NCBI GenBank assembly: GCA_017416465.1 | Contig: JAFQCK010000068.1 | Coordinates: 33,293 to 97,292 of the forward strand | DNA: 64,000 nt | Direction: 5' to 3' | DNA from: Lachnospiraceae bacterium | Lineage (GTDB): Bacteria > Bacillota > Clostridia > Lachnospirales > Lachnospiraceae | Shown here: positions 1-8,871 of the stretch, one piece after another | Layout: every line of letters starts with the position of its first letter | Position numbering within the stretch: position 1 is the stretch's first letter | Position numbers and translations under genes: made by a program | The notes under the pieces: generated by a model | What the model was told of the DNA's origin: nothing | The model's database searches: none | The model's input: the letters and a program-made list of their open reading frames with translations, nothing else

Positions 1-1
1 A

Positions 2-823
2 GATATACCGGGAGTTGGAAAGACAAGCATGGCATTAGCATTTGCAAAGGCTATGGGTGTTATTCAGAATCGTGTGCAGTTTACACCTGACGTACTTCCA
101 ACTGATATTGTTGGATTTTCAATGTACAGAAAAGAATTAGACAGATTTGAATATCAGCCGGGGGCAGTTATGTGTAATTTGTTCCTTGCGGATGAGATTA
201 ACAGAACTTCGCCAAAGACACAGTCGGCTCTTTTGGAGGTTATGGAGGAAGAAACTGTAACTGTAGATGGTATAACAAGAGAGGTTCCAAAGCCTTTCCA
301 TGTAATCGCAACAGAGAACCCGATTGGTTCAGTAGGAACACAGATGCTTCCGGAATCACAGCTTGACCGATTTTTAATATGTATTTATATTGGATATCCG
401 AATAAAGAAGATGAATTACAGATTCTTATGACTCGTGACAATAATAATCCAATGGCTTATATAAAATCTGTAATTAATGCAAATGAGTTACAGAAAATGC
501 AGGATGAAGTTAATAAGGTATTTATACATGAAGTAGTGTACAGATACATTATAGATTTGGTAAGTGCAACTCGTGAAAATGATATGGTTGAGCTTGGGAT
601 AAGTCCTCGTGGTTCTTTGGCACTTGCTAAGATGTCAAAGGCAATTGCATACCTTAGTGGAAGAAATTATGTGTTACCAAATGATGTGGAAGAAATATTT
701 CCTGATGTTGCAATGCATAGAATACGTCTTGCTTCAAAAGGTAAATTAAATAATCTTACAGCAGTAGATGTGATTAATGAAGTGTTAAAAAGCGTCAAGA
801 AACCAACTCCTGCTCATCAGTAA
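2..823 (+). CDS. MoxR-family AAA+ ATPase (5' end outside window)
   Basis: The reading frame is open from the first bases of the window, so the N-terminus lies upstream and this is only the main part of the ATPase. A Walker A motif (PGVGKTS) is read just before the first in-frame ATG, and a Walker B motif (LFLADEINR) follows about 55 residues later, as in MoxR ATPases. The C-terminal part is the helical lid domain of the family (SPRGSLALAKMSKA). MoxR proteins act as chaperone-like ATPases, usually beside DUF58 and transglutaminase-like genes. That is exactly the order here, so the three probably act together on an envelope or secreted target. The target itself cannot be read from the sequence. 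Confidence 0.93.
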   Translation, partial: DIPGVGKTSMALAFAKAMGVIQNRVQFTPDVLPTDIVGFSMYRKELDRFEYQPGAVMCNLFLADEINRTSPKTQSALLEVMEEETVTVDGITREVPKPFHVIATENPIGSVGTQMLPESQLDRFLICIYIGYPNKEDELQILMTRDNNNPMAYIKSVINANELQKMQDEVNKVFIHEVVYRYIIDLVSATRENDMVELGISPRGSLALAKMSKAIAYLSGRNYVLPNDVEEIFPDVAMHRIRLASKGKLNNLTAVDVINEVLKSVKKPTPAHQ

Positions 824-932
824 AAACGGAGTTTAGTGCAATAAATTTAACTATCTGAAATTAATTTTATACGATTAATATAAAGCGAAGACTGATGTAA
901 AACAATCATGTTACAGTGGAGAATTATAATAC

Positions 933-2036
933 ATGAAAAATAGAATTTTATATGGATTGATAATAATAATAACATTTTTAATGTGTATTTTTTTTGATTC
1001 GTATGCAATGAAATTTTTATTAGCATACGAACTGATTTTAATTCCTGTAGATTTGTTTTTTTTGTTATGCCATAGGGAAAAGATAAAAGCAGGAATAAAA
1101 ATTCCATATTATCATGCTGAAAAAAATAAGGATTTTGAAATACATGTTCATCTTAGGAATAATTCAGTATTTCCATTACCTTTTATTAGGATTCAATTAG
1201 AATATACAAATGAATTTTCGGGAAAGAAGACAATTGTAGAAGAAAATGTAATGCTTGACGGAAAAAGAGAATCAACTCTAAAACTTTTTATTAGCTCGTG
1301 TAGTTGTGGAAAATTCACAGTAAATATAATGCAGATTAGAATAATGGATTATTTAAGATTATTTGATGTGAAAGTAAAATCTGAAAAGTCTGCAGATGAA
1401 TTTTTAGTATTACCAACAATCAGACAAATTAATGTTAATGGTGCAAGTTTTAATAAAAACAAGCATGAATGGGAGAAGTACTCGCATACAAGCAGTGGAG
1501 AAGATACTTCAGAAGTGTTTGACGTTCATTCATTCAGGGATGGTGATACAATTCAGAAAATACATTGGAAATTATCTGCAAAGGCTAATGAATATCTTGT
1601 TAAAGAATTCAGTATGCCGATTGAAAAAATGATTATTTTGTTTGTGGATATGTATGTAGAAGAGGGAAAAGAATATACGCAGGAGAAATATGATAACTTC
1701 TTAGAGGTACTATCATCTCTTTCATGGTCAATGACGAATGGGCATATACATCATTCCGTTATATGGTATGATTCTAAAGATGGGTGTATGAATATGGCAC
1801 CTATTGAGAATGAAAAAGATGTATATACAATGCTTGAAAATATTTGTAATAACAAGTTTTATGATGAAGATATTGATATAGCTAATCTCTATAATCATCA
1901 ATATGGCCAGCCTGCTATGGGAAGCAGTCTTATGTTACAGTCAAATGGTAATCTTCTAAAAGATGGCAGACAGATAAAATCTTTTGATTATGAAGATTTA
2001 GAAAAGGAATTAGTGGAATGGGAACTGGAAATCTAA
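933..2036 (+). CDS. DUF58 domain membrane protein
   Basis: The 367-residue protein has two hydrophobic segments close to the N-terminus (about residues 4-20 and 26-44). A beta-rich region follows, then the DUF58 signature (a HSFRDGD segment followed by IHWKLSAK, about residues 200-220) and a von Willebrand A-like C-terminal part. DUF58 proteins are regular partners of MoxR ATPases. The gene sits 109 bp after moxR and its last 19 bases overlap the next gene, so the three are almost certainly co-transcribed. The biochemical role of the family is not established. Family assignment is firm, function is not. Confidence 0.9.
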   Translation: MKNRILYGLIIIITFLMCIFFDSYAMKFLLAYELILIPVDLFFLLCHREKIKAGIKIPYYHAEKNKDFEIHVHLRNNSVFPLPFIRIQLEYTNEFSGKKTIVEENVMLDGKRESTLKLFISSCSCGKFTVNIMQIRIMDYLRLFDVKVKSEKSADEFLVLPTIRQINVNGASFNKNKHEWEKYSHTSSGEDTSEVFDVHSFRDGDTIQKIHWKLSAKANEYLVKEFSMPIEKMIILFVDMYVEEGKEYTQEKYDNFLEVLSSLSWSMTNGHIHHSVIWYDSKDGCMNMAPIENEKDVYTMLENICNNKFYDEDIDIANLYNHQYGQPAMGSSLMLQSNGNLLKDGRQIKSFDYEDLEKELVEWELEI

Positions 2037-4546
2037 AAAATAAAGAAATTACAGTTGTAAAAAGATATATAGAGCAAAAAGAGGATGGTATCCATACAAA
2101 AGAAATATGGAAAACACCAATATTTTATACAGAAATTATTGCAATTTTTTTGACTATTTATTCTATCTGTAATATCTTTACAACGGCATTTGCTATAGCA
2201 TTTAATAATAGCATTTTATATATAGCTATATTGTTTTATTCAATATGGTTTGTTTTTTATTTTCAAAATGATTTTCTTGTGAAAAAACGATGGATGTTTT
2301 TTGCAGTGATATGGTTTTCGTTCATTGGAATTTTAATATTTTTATGGAATCCGCTTGTGGGTGGAGGAGCAGAACTTGTTAATCAGGTAATAAATAGGAT
2401 TAATAGGACTTATAATGGTCAGATTGGGTATATTGAAACAAAAAGAGGAAGTATAACTTTTGCTTTGTGCATAATATTGTTTGTCATTACTTGGTTTATT
2501 ACCAAAGGCATAGTTGAAAGAAGAGACAGTTATCATCTTCTGTTTGTAGGTTTTCCTATTTTAGTATGTTCCTTGCTAAGTGGAGGTACTATAAATGTTG
2601 AAACTATGTTTATATTATTTTTATGTATTCAACTTATTTTGGTAATTACAGCACTCAGAAAAAGAAGTGCATTTTGGGGTGGTAAAGGAACTACGCAGTA
2701 TTTAATAAATAGAATTATTGACGGGAAAATCAGGTTTAAAATGTTATTAATAATGGGGAGTTTAGTGATTGTATTGTCTTGTGTATCGTTTTATTTCCTG
2801 GGAAGGCAGATAGAAGAGCCTATTAACCGGATTTCTGATAATACAGTAACTATTAAGGCAAAAGGACTACGATTTTTACAAGATATTCTTCCTAAAATAT
2901 CAGGAGGAAAGCTGAGCTTTTCGATTGATGGAGTTGGTGGTGGTATATCAGGTGGTGTGCTGGGTGAGTTAGAGGGTACTTATTATGGTAAACAGGAAAC
3001 TTTAAAGATTACATGTACTAAGCTACCGACTGAAACTATGTATCTTAAAGGATTTGTTGGTACTACTTATGAAGGTAACAGATGGAAAGAACGAGATGGT
3101 GAAAGATTTCTTGATGTAGTAAGTAATTGGGAAATTGAAGAAAAGCCTGAGTTGTATATTCAAAATCTTCCATTTTTAAGAATGATGTATGCTATGAATA
3201 GCGAAGTTATGGAGGGCGAAAAGTATGAGCTTGCCTATCTTACGATAGAATATATGGGTGAGAATAGAAATTATACATATCTTCCGTATAATACTTATCT
3301 TGATGAATATTATAATATTGGGACAGGTGATGGTTCTGTAAACCCACAAACACATTATGATAATATTTTTCCGCTTTTTGAAAAGGCACAGTTTGAAGAT
3401 ATTATGGAAGAGTGGAATAAGAAAGATGATTTGCATGGTGTACTTGATGATGTTGAAATTTCATATAAATATTACGTTATAGGACAAGATACACAGACTG
3501 GCAGTGTTGATTTTAGCGAGCTTGAAAAGTTGTGTGTAGATAAGAAAAAAGAGTGGGATGATAAGTTTAAGTCAGGAATGACTGATGAACAGATTGATGA
3601 TTTGACAAAGGAAAAATATGAGGATATAAAGAATTTTGTCAGAAGAACTTTACTTGAACGTTGCAAGTTTGAAGATAAGGCTACGAAAATTCCTGAGGGA
3701 AAAGATTTTATTAATTATTTTATGTTTGAAAGAAAAAAAGGTGATTCAACGGCATTTGCATCAACAGCAGTTATGATGTTCAGAATGTGTGGAATACCGG
3801 CAAGATATGTTGAAGGGTATGTTGTTCCGACCAATATATTTACAAATACATCTGAGGGAAAATATACAGCAGTACTTCAAGATGATAATGCTCATGCATG
3901 GGCTGAAATATATGTTCCGGGAATGGGATATACCTATGTTGAAACTACACCGGGATTTGATGGGACGTTAACTAATCTTGAGATGCCTAAGGAAGATGAG
4001 AAAGAATCCGAAAATGTTGAAGAAAATGAAGAAGAGCAAGATAAAGAAGTAACTAAAGAAAAAAAAGGATTTCTTGAGGAAATGTTAACAGAGTTATCAA
4101 AAGGAATATCTGAAAGACTGGTGCAGATAATAGTGATTTCTTTGATGCTACTTTGTTTTGTGATTTTTAGATATATTTGGCTATTTAGGAATAGAAGAGG
4201 ATTAATTAAAGGATATTCAGAAAAAGAAAAAATAAAGATTATTTTTTATAATTTTTATGAGCTTTTGGTGTTTGCAGGATTTGATAAAGATATAGATGTT
4301 ACAACAAAAGAATTTGTAGATAAAGTTGCTAATAATTATATGAAAGCTGATAATTGTTTTGAATCAGAAATGACATCAGTGATGAAATATATGCAATTAG
4401 TATTAAATGCTCATTATGGTTTTGAAAATGCTACTAAAACAGATGTGGATTATTCAAGAGAAATGTATGAAAAGTTGTCTCTAAATGTATATGGACAAGT
4501 ATCAATATGGAAAAAATGTATATTTAAATTCTGGAAGGCATATTAA
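2018..4546 (+). CDS. Transglutaminase-like membrane protein, catalytic Cys replaced by Ser
   Basis: This 842-residue protein has a block of hydrophobic segments in the first 260 residues, an extracytoplasmic region with a transglutaminase-like core (about residues 560-660), an acidic linker, one further membrane segment (about 700-722) and a cytoplasmic tail. The core shows the usual GIPARYVEGY motif, an AHAW motif with His626 and an ETTPG motif with Glu642. The position that normally carries the nucleophilic Cys, just before F-A-S, reads G-D-S, so Ser577 stands there. The protein may therefore be a non-hydrolytic binding or scaffold member, or may use serine. It overlaps the DUF58 gene by 19 bp, which fits translational coupling. 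Peptide-crosslinking or protease-like roles known for the superfamily should not be assumed. Confidence 0.85.
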   Translation: MGTGNLKNKEITVVKRYIEQKEDGIHTKEIWKTPIFYTEIIAIFLTIYSICNIFTTAFAIAFNNSILYIAILFYSIWFVFYFQNDFLVKKRWMFFAVIWFSFIGILIFLWNPLVGGGAELVNQVINRINRTYNGQIGYIETKRGSITFALCIILFVITWFITKGIVERRDSYHLLFVGFPILVCSLLSGGTINVETMFILFLCIQLILVITALRKRSAFWGGKGTTQYLINRIIDGKIRFKMLLIMGSLVIVLSCVSFYFLGRQIEEPINRISDNTVTIKAKGLRFLQDILPKISGGKLSFSIDGVGGGISGGVLGELEGTYYGKQETLKITCTKLPTETMYLKGFVGTTYEGNRWKERDGERFLDVVSNWEIEEKPELYIQNLPFLRMMYAMNSEVMEGEKYELAYLTIEYMGENRNYTYLPYNTYLDEYYNIGTGDGSVNPQTHYDNIFPLFEKAQFEDIMEEWNKKDDLHGVLDDVEISYKYYVIGQDTQTGSVDFSELEKLCVDKKKEWDDKFKSGMTDEQIDDLTKEKYEDIKNFVRRTLLERCKFEDKATKIPEGKDFINYFMFERKKGDSTAFASTAVMMFRMCGIPARYVEGYVVPTNIFTNTSEGKYTAVLQDDNAHAWAEIYVPGMGYTYVETTPGFDGTLTNLEMPKEDEKESENVEENEEEQDKEVTKEKKGFLEEMLTELSKGISERLVQIIVISLMLLCFVIFRYIWLFRNRRGLIKGYSEKEKIKIIFYNFYELLVFAGFDKDIDVTTKEFVDKVANNYMKADNCFESEMTSVMKYMQLVLNAHYGFENATKTDVDYSREMYEKLSLNVYGQVSIWKKCIFKFWKAY

Positions 4547-4583
4547 ACTGGGTATTAAATATTTTTAGAAAGGATTTATAACT

Positions 4584-5672
4584 ATGCAGGAAAAAAGTAA
4601 TAAGAAAAATACGTTTATAAAAGTATTTGCTGTAGCTTTGTTTTTATGTGGTGTAGCTTTTTTTATGTATCCTTATGCTACAAGGTGGTATGCAGGATAT
4701 AGAAGTGATAAAGTTATGGATTCTTTTGAAAAAGATTTAAAAGAAATGAAAGATTTACTTATAAATAATGAGCTCAAAGGTCAAATTATAGAAGATAGCA
4801 ATTTGCAAGATAAAAATGATGAAAACGAAATCATAGCGGGTGAAGATTTAGAAAAAGAAAACTTGAATTCAGATGATTTAAAGAAACTTAATGATTTGAA
4901 AAGATTATATAAAGATATGTTACAATATAATGAACGATTATATAAAGATGGGCAGAAAGATTTGAAAGACCCATTTTCTTATGAAGTTCACAGTATTGAT
5001 TTGACAGAGTATGGATTTAAAAATAATGTAGTAGGAATTATCAGTATTCCTAAGATTGATGTTAGTATGCCAATGTATTTGGGGGCGAATAAGAGTAATA
5101 TGACAAAAGGTGCAGTTACTTTAGGAGAAACCTCTATGCCAACCGGTGGTAAAAATACTAACTGTGTGATAGCGGCTCATAGAGGATATAAAGGAATAAA
5201 GATGTTTAGGGATATTGAGGAGTTGTCAATTGGAGATAGGATAAAAATAACAACAGCATGGGAAGAACTTGAATATGAAGTTACAGAAATAGATATAGTT
5301 GAGAAAGATGATATTGATAAGGTGTTTATAAGAACTGGAGAAGATATGATAACTTTACTTACCTGTCATCCTTATACTAAGAATACACATAGATATCTTG
5401 TTTTTGCTAAGAGAGTTAAAGGGGATATGGATGAAGGGAATGGTGATGTTGAAAATAATACTATTGAAGGGGAAGAAACAAATATTACAGATACAGAAAA
5501 TAGTAATAAAAATATTGGGGATAACGAAAATAATAAAGATAATAGCGGTGAAAAGATAGAAAAGAGCTTTAGTTTGCAAATTTGGTTGGAAAAATATTTG
5601 CCAATTATTGGTATTGGTGTTATTGTAATTTTAATTATAACAGGTGTAAAATGTAACTATTTAAAAAGATAA
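4584..5672 (+). CDS. Class C-type sortase
   Basis: The 362-residue protein has an N-terminal membrane segment (about residues 12-30) and a charged stalk. A sortase domain follows, with His199 (AAHRG), Cys261 (TLLTC) and Arg270 (THRYL) in the correct order. A second hydrophobic segment lies near the C-terminus. The DPF sequence at about residue 129 resembles the lid motif of pilus-type class C sortases, and the TLLTCHPY active site also fits that class. Such enzymes join secreted proteins carrying a sorting signal to each other or to the wall. The gene lies 37 bp behind the transglutaminase-like gene and is probably in the same operon. No pilin gene is adjacent; the nearest candidate substrates are the TGD-ended proteins at 13-17 kb. 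Class assignment is an inference from motifs. Confidence 0.85.
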   Translation: MQEKSNKKNTFIKVFAVALFLCGVAFFMYPYATRWYAGYRSDKVMDSFEKDLKEMKDLLINNELKGQIIEDSNLQDKNDENEIIAGEDLEKENLNSDDLKKLNDLKRLYKDMLQYNERLYKDGQKDLKDPFSYEVHSIDLTEYGFKNNVVGIISIPKIDVSMPMYLGANKSNMTKGAVTLGETSMPTGGKNTNCVIAAHRGYKGIKMFRDIEELSIGDRIKITTAWEELEYEVTEIDIVEKDDIDKVFIRTGEDMITLLTCHPYTKNTHRYLVFAKRVKGDMDEGNGDVENNTIEGEETNITDTENSNKNIGDNENNKDNSGEKIEKSFSLQIWLEKYLPIIGIGVIVILIITGVKCNYLKR

Positions 5673-5900
5673 AAATATAAATAAAAAAATACTTTACAAA
5701 ATCAAGAAGATGGAGTATTATATGTGTAAATAATTAAATTAATAGGGCACTTTTGATATTAACATAAATTTATATGTATTATGATTGAATGGTATTTTAT
5801 GCATAAGTTTTATTTGTGTAATCGAATTATTTTGTAGGTTTACAAATTAAGACAAATGCATATAATATAAATTAAGAAATCAATTTGATTTCTCCTTTCG

Positions 5901-6012
5901 CAATGTAGGACAAAAAACATTGCATTTTGTTTCAAAATTGTTTAACAATGTACAACAAAGAACATTGTATTATGACACAAGTTCCTTTCACAATGTAGGA
6001 CAAAAAACATTG
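5901..6012. repeat. Three palindromic 22-bp repeats with exact 45-bp period
   Basis: Three copies of CAATGT-N10-ACATTG start at 5901, 5946 and 5991, exactly 45 bp apart, separated by two unrelated 23-bp spacers. Copies 1 and 3 are identical over all 22 bases and are also preceded by a similar TCCTTTC stretch; the middle copy differs at three inner positions. Each copy is an inverted repeat of CAATGT. The even spacing and symmetry suggest an operator array for a dimeric regulator, or a remnant of a repeat element. The region from 5673 to 5900 upstream is very A+T-rich and shows no gene. Confidence 0.8.
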
Positions 6013-6081
6013 TAAGCCCTATATTTTTATATGGGGCTATTTTAGTTGCAAAAGTTTAATGAGGAGAGATAATGAAAGAAC

Positions 6082-6330
6082 ATGGGATGTAATACGAATG
6101 AGAAGTCTATATTTTTTATTAGCGATGTAGTTCCAATTATAGAAAAGTATATTGATAGAGAATATAAGAATAAAAGTAAGTAGATACATATTGTAAAGAA
6201 TAAGGTGTTGTTATCAGAATTAGAATATAAATTAAGTAGAATATTGGAATTGGAAAATAGAAAACCTAATTATTTTAGGCAACATATTACAGATGTTAAG
6301 AATTGTTTATTAGGAGAACTAAGAAAATAA
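6082..6330 (+). pseudogene. Remnant of a small gene with an internal stop
   Basis: A frame that reads MGCNTNEKSIFFIS from the ATG at 6082 runs 33 codons to an in-frame TAG at 6181, then continues as a coherent lysine- and leucine-rich frame to a TAA at 6328. Codon use on both sides of the TAG is alike, which suggests one former gene of about 82 codons. A GGAGAG sequence lies upstream, though closer to another ATG at 6072. The product is not recognised. The surrounding repeat array and orphan gene suggest accessory DNA. Confidence 0.45.
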
Positions 6331-6449
6331 TAGTAGGATTGTCAAAATCTCCCCCTTGCAATTATCTTCATTAAACTATATAATGGTTGCTAATGATGTT
6401 TTAATGTTCTGCTAATGTTAAAGAAAATAATGAGAGGAAATGTATTGAG

Positions 6450-6800
6450 ATGAAGAGAGTACTATTAATTGGTAGTCCTGATTTAGGAATTGCATTTTTT
6501 AAAACAAGAACTTATACAGATGATATTAAGACTTATGTAATTTCGAATAGAGAAGTTCAGATTCGAATGAATGATAACATAGTTAAAATAGAAGCTGCTA
6601 ACAAGATTATTAAGGAGTTTAGTAAAGAAGAAATAGATATTATTGGTTATAATGAGCCGAAGATATTTATGTTTACTTATGACAATGAAGATTTATTGTT
6701 AAAGATTTTAAGTGATGGTGAGATGAATAAAGGCTTATTTATAGATGATTTTGGAACTTTGATAAAGTTGGAAGATTTTATTGGAAAATTAAATAAATAA
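6450..6800 (+). CDS. Hypothetical protein, 116 aa
   Basis: The protein is not recognised. It has no signal peptide or membrane segment and looks like a small soluble alpha/beta protein: an N-terminal hydrophobic strand (RVLLIGS), charged central helices and an acidic C-terminal half containing FIDDFG. The start at 6450 is preceded by a GAGAGGAAA stretch that can serve as a ribosome binding site. The gene stands alone between the broken gene at 6.1 kb and a terminator-like hairpin at 6.83 kb, in a part of the window that looks accessory. An immunity-type or regulatory role would be guesswork. Confidence 0.6.
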   Translation: MKRVLLIGSPDLGIAFFKTRTYTDDIKTYVISNREVQIRMNDNIVKIEAANKIIKEFSKEEIDIIGYNEPKIFMFTYDNEDLLLKILSDGEMNKGLFIDDFGTLIKLEDFIGKLNK

Positions 6801-6831
6801 AAATTTACTAAAAAATAGTATAATAAAATAT

Positions 6832-6875
6832 GGCAAATTGGAATACACACATTGGAATTTCGATTTGCCTTTTTA
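6832..6875 (+). terminator. Hairpin with T-run after the orphan gene
   Basis: GGCAAAT and ATTTGCC form a 7-bp stem around a 24-nt loop that can pair weakly inside, followed directly by TTTTT. It lies between the orphan gene and bioY. The long loop makes it a weak terminator; it could instead be an operator or leader structure of bioY. Confidence 0.45.
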
Positions 6876-6899
6876 AGTTTACATATATTGAGGTTGTTT

Positions 6900-7439
6900 A
6901 TGAGAGAAAGTAGTACTATAAAATATACTATGTGTGGATTATTTGTAGCTTTTATCTCTATTTGTTCACAAATAGCTATACATATCGGACCGGTTCCGGT
7001 TAGTATGTCATTACTCGCAATATTTATGGCGGGATTGATTCTCGGAATGAAGTATGGAACACTTTCGGTAATAGTATATATTTTACTTGGAATTACAGGG
7101 ATACCTGTTTTTGCAGGTGCAAAGGGAGGATTTGCAGTAATATTAGGTCCAACGGGTGGTTTTCTGATAGGTTATATATTATGTATCTTTATTGTTGGAT
7201 TTGTGGTAGAAAGATTTAATAATAAAAAGATATATATTGTGATAGGTATGGTAATTTCAGTTGTTGTATGTTACATACCGGGCGTATTATGGTATTGTTT
7301 TATAACAGGGAATACATTTGAAATGTCATTAAAATTATGTGTAATTCCGTTTATACCGGGAGATGTCATTAAGATTATTATAAGTCTGGCTTTATATTCT
7401 AAGATAAGTAAAAGACTTAATAGTATTATAAAAGCATAA
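6900..7439 (+). CDS. bioY: Biotin transporter substrate-binding subunit BioY
   Basis: BioY is the membrane S-component that captures biotin, either alone or with an ECF module encoded elsewhere. The protein has about six hydrophobic segments and the conserved BioY stretch running from PVPVSMS through GPTGGFLIGY. I place the start at the ATG at 6900, which has GAGG seven bases upstream; an upstream TTG in frame would fall in the hairpin region and lacks a binding site. No ECF ATPase or T-component and no biotin synthesis genes are seen nearby, so the cell probably shares an ECF module encoded elsewhere. Identification rests on sequence motifs and is firm. Confidence 0.92.
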   Translation: MRESSTIKYTMCGLFVAFISICSQIAIHIGPVPVSMSLLAIFMAGLILGMKYGTLSVIVYILLGITGIPVFAGAKGGFAVILGPTGGFLIGYILCIFIVGFVVERFNNKKIYIVIGMVISVVVCYIPGVLWYCFITGNTFEMSLKLCVIPFIPGDVIKIIISLALYSKISKRLNSIIKA

Positions 7440-7560
7440 ATAAATATTGTTAAATACATTAAATTCTGCTATATTTATTTAGAAACTTTGAGTTACTGGG
7501 AAATTATTTAATATGAACAAAGTAATATTAAATAAAAATATTAATGAAAGGAATATTATT

Positions 7561-8844
7561 ATGGCAACTATTCAGGAAAAAGCAAGAATGATAAAGCTTG
7601 ACAGTTCTAAAATGGCTGCAACAAGTATAGAAGATAGAAATAATGCTTTAAAAGCTATAGTTCAGGCTTTATTAGATAACAAAGACAGAATTATAAAGGC
7701 TAATGAAGAAGATATTGATAAAGCAAAGGCAGACGGATTACAGGAAGCTGTTGTAAAAAGACTTAAGTTTGCTGATGAAAAAATAGATGGAGTAATTGAA
7801 GGTATAAAAGACCTTATTAATTTACCTGACCCATTGCAAAAGGTTCAGATGAAAAGGGAATTGGATTCGGATTTATTAATGATTAGGGAAACTTGTCCTA
7901 TTGGAGTAATTGGAGTTATATTTGAATCAAGACCCGATGCGTTGGTTCAGATTGCCACACTTTGTTTAAAAAGTGGAAATTGTCCAATTCTTAAAGGCGG
8001 AAGCGAAGCTCTTAATACCAATAGAGAAGTTTTTGGAATTATATATGAAGCGGCAGTAAAAGCAGGTATGCCGGAAAATTGTATGATGCAGATTGAAGCA
8101 AGAGAGGATATAAACAGTCTTTTAGAGTGTCACGAATCTGTAGATTTATTAATTCCAAGAGGTTCAAATGCATTTGTACAGTATATTATGAGTAATACAA
8201 AGATACCGGTAATGGGACATGCAGATGGAATTTGTCACATATATGCAGATAAAGATATTGATATTGAAAAGGCTGTAAAAATAATAGTGGATTCAAAGAC
8301 GCAGTATACAGCAGTTTGTAATGCAACAGAGACGCTTTTGGTGCACAAGGATATAGTTGATAAGCTTATGCCGGTATTAAATGAAGCATTAAAAGAAAAG
8401 ATGGTTGAAGTAAGAGGAACAGAAGAGATAATGAAGATTGTTGATTGTGTTCCAGCCACAGAAGAAGATTTTTCTACAGAATATCTTGATTTGATTATTT
8501 CAATTAAGACTGTAGATGATATAGATGAAGCTATTTATCATATTAATAAATATGGCTCACATCATACAGACTGTATAATAACAGAGAATAAAGAAGAAGC
8601 ATCAAAATTTATGCAGTATGTTGATTCGGCGGGAGTATATCACAACTGTTCAACAAGATTTGCTGATGGTTACAGATATGGATTTGGTGCAGAAGTTGGA
8701 ATCAGTACAGGTAAGCTTCATGCAAGAGGACCGGTAGGTCTTGAGGGACTTTGTACTTACAAATATAAATTATTTGGAAATGGCAATATAGTTGATGATT
8801 ATGCTTCAGGAAGAAAAAAATTTAATTTTAAAGATATAATGTAG
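7561..8844 (+). CDS. proA: Glutamate-5-semialdehyde dehydrogenase
   Basis: ProA reduces glutamate 5-phosphate to the semialdehyde with NADPH, the second step of proline synthesis, in the cytoplasm. The protein is about 427 residues, the usual length, and carries the family catalytic cysteine in TAVCNATE. Further conserved segments are GVIFESRPDA, LKGGSEA and the C-terminal GLEGLCTYKY. The start at 7561 is chosen because AAAGGA lies eight bases before it; an ATG 48 bases upstream lacks a good site. The usual partner proB (glutamate 5-kinase) is not in the window on either side, so the proline genes are split here. Confidence 0.96.
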   Translation: MATIQEKARMIKLDSSKMAATSIEDRNNALKAIVQALLDNKDRIIKANEEDIDKAKADGLQEAVVKRLKFADEKIDGVIEGIKDLINLPDPLQKVQMKRELDSDLLMIRETCPIGVIGVIFESRPDALVQIATLCLKSGNCPILKGGSEALNTNREVFGIIYEAAVKAGMPENCMMQIEAREDINSLLECHESVDLLIPRGSNAFVQYIMSNTKIPVMGHADGICHIYADKDIDIEKAVKIIVDSKTQYTAVCNATETLLVHKDIVDKLMPVLNEALKEKMVEVRGTEEIMKIVDCVPATEEDFSTEYLDLIISIKTVDDIDEAIYHINKYGSHHTDCIITENKEEASKFMQYVDSAGVYHNCSTRFADGYRYGFGAEVGISTGKLHARGPVGLEGLCTYKYKLFGNGNIVDDYASGRKKFNFKDIM

Positions 8845-8871
8845 AATTAGTTAATGAAAGGAAGATGTGTT

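Noticed and set aside
5901-6012. CRISPR array
   Set aside because: Only three 22-bp fully symmetric repeats with 23-bp spacers, and no cas gene nearby; spacer and repeat lengths do not fit known types.
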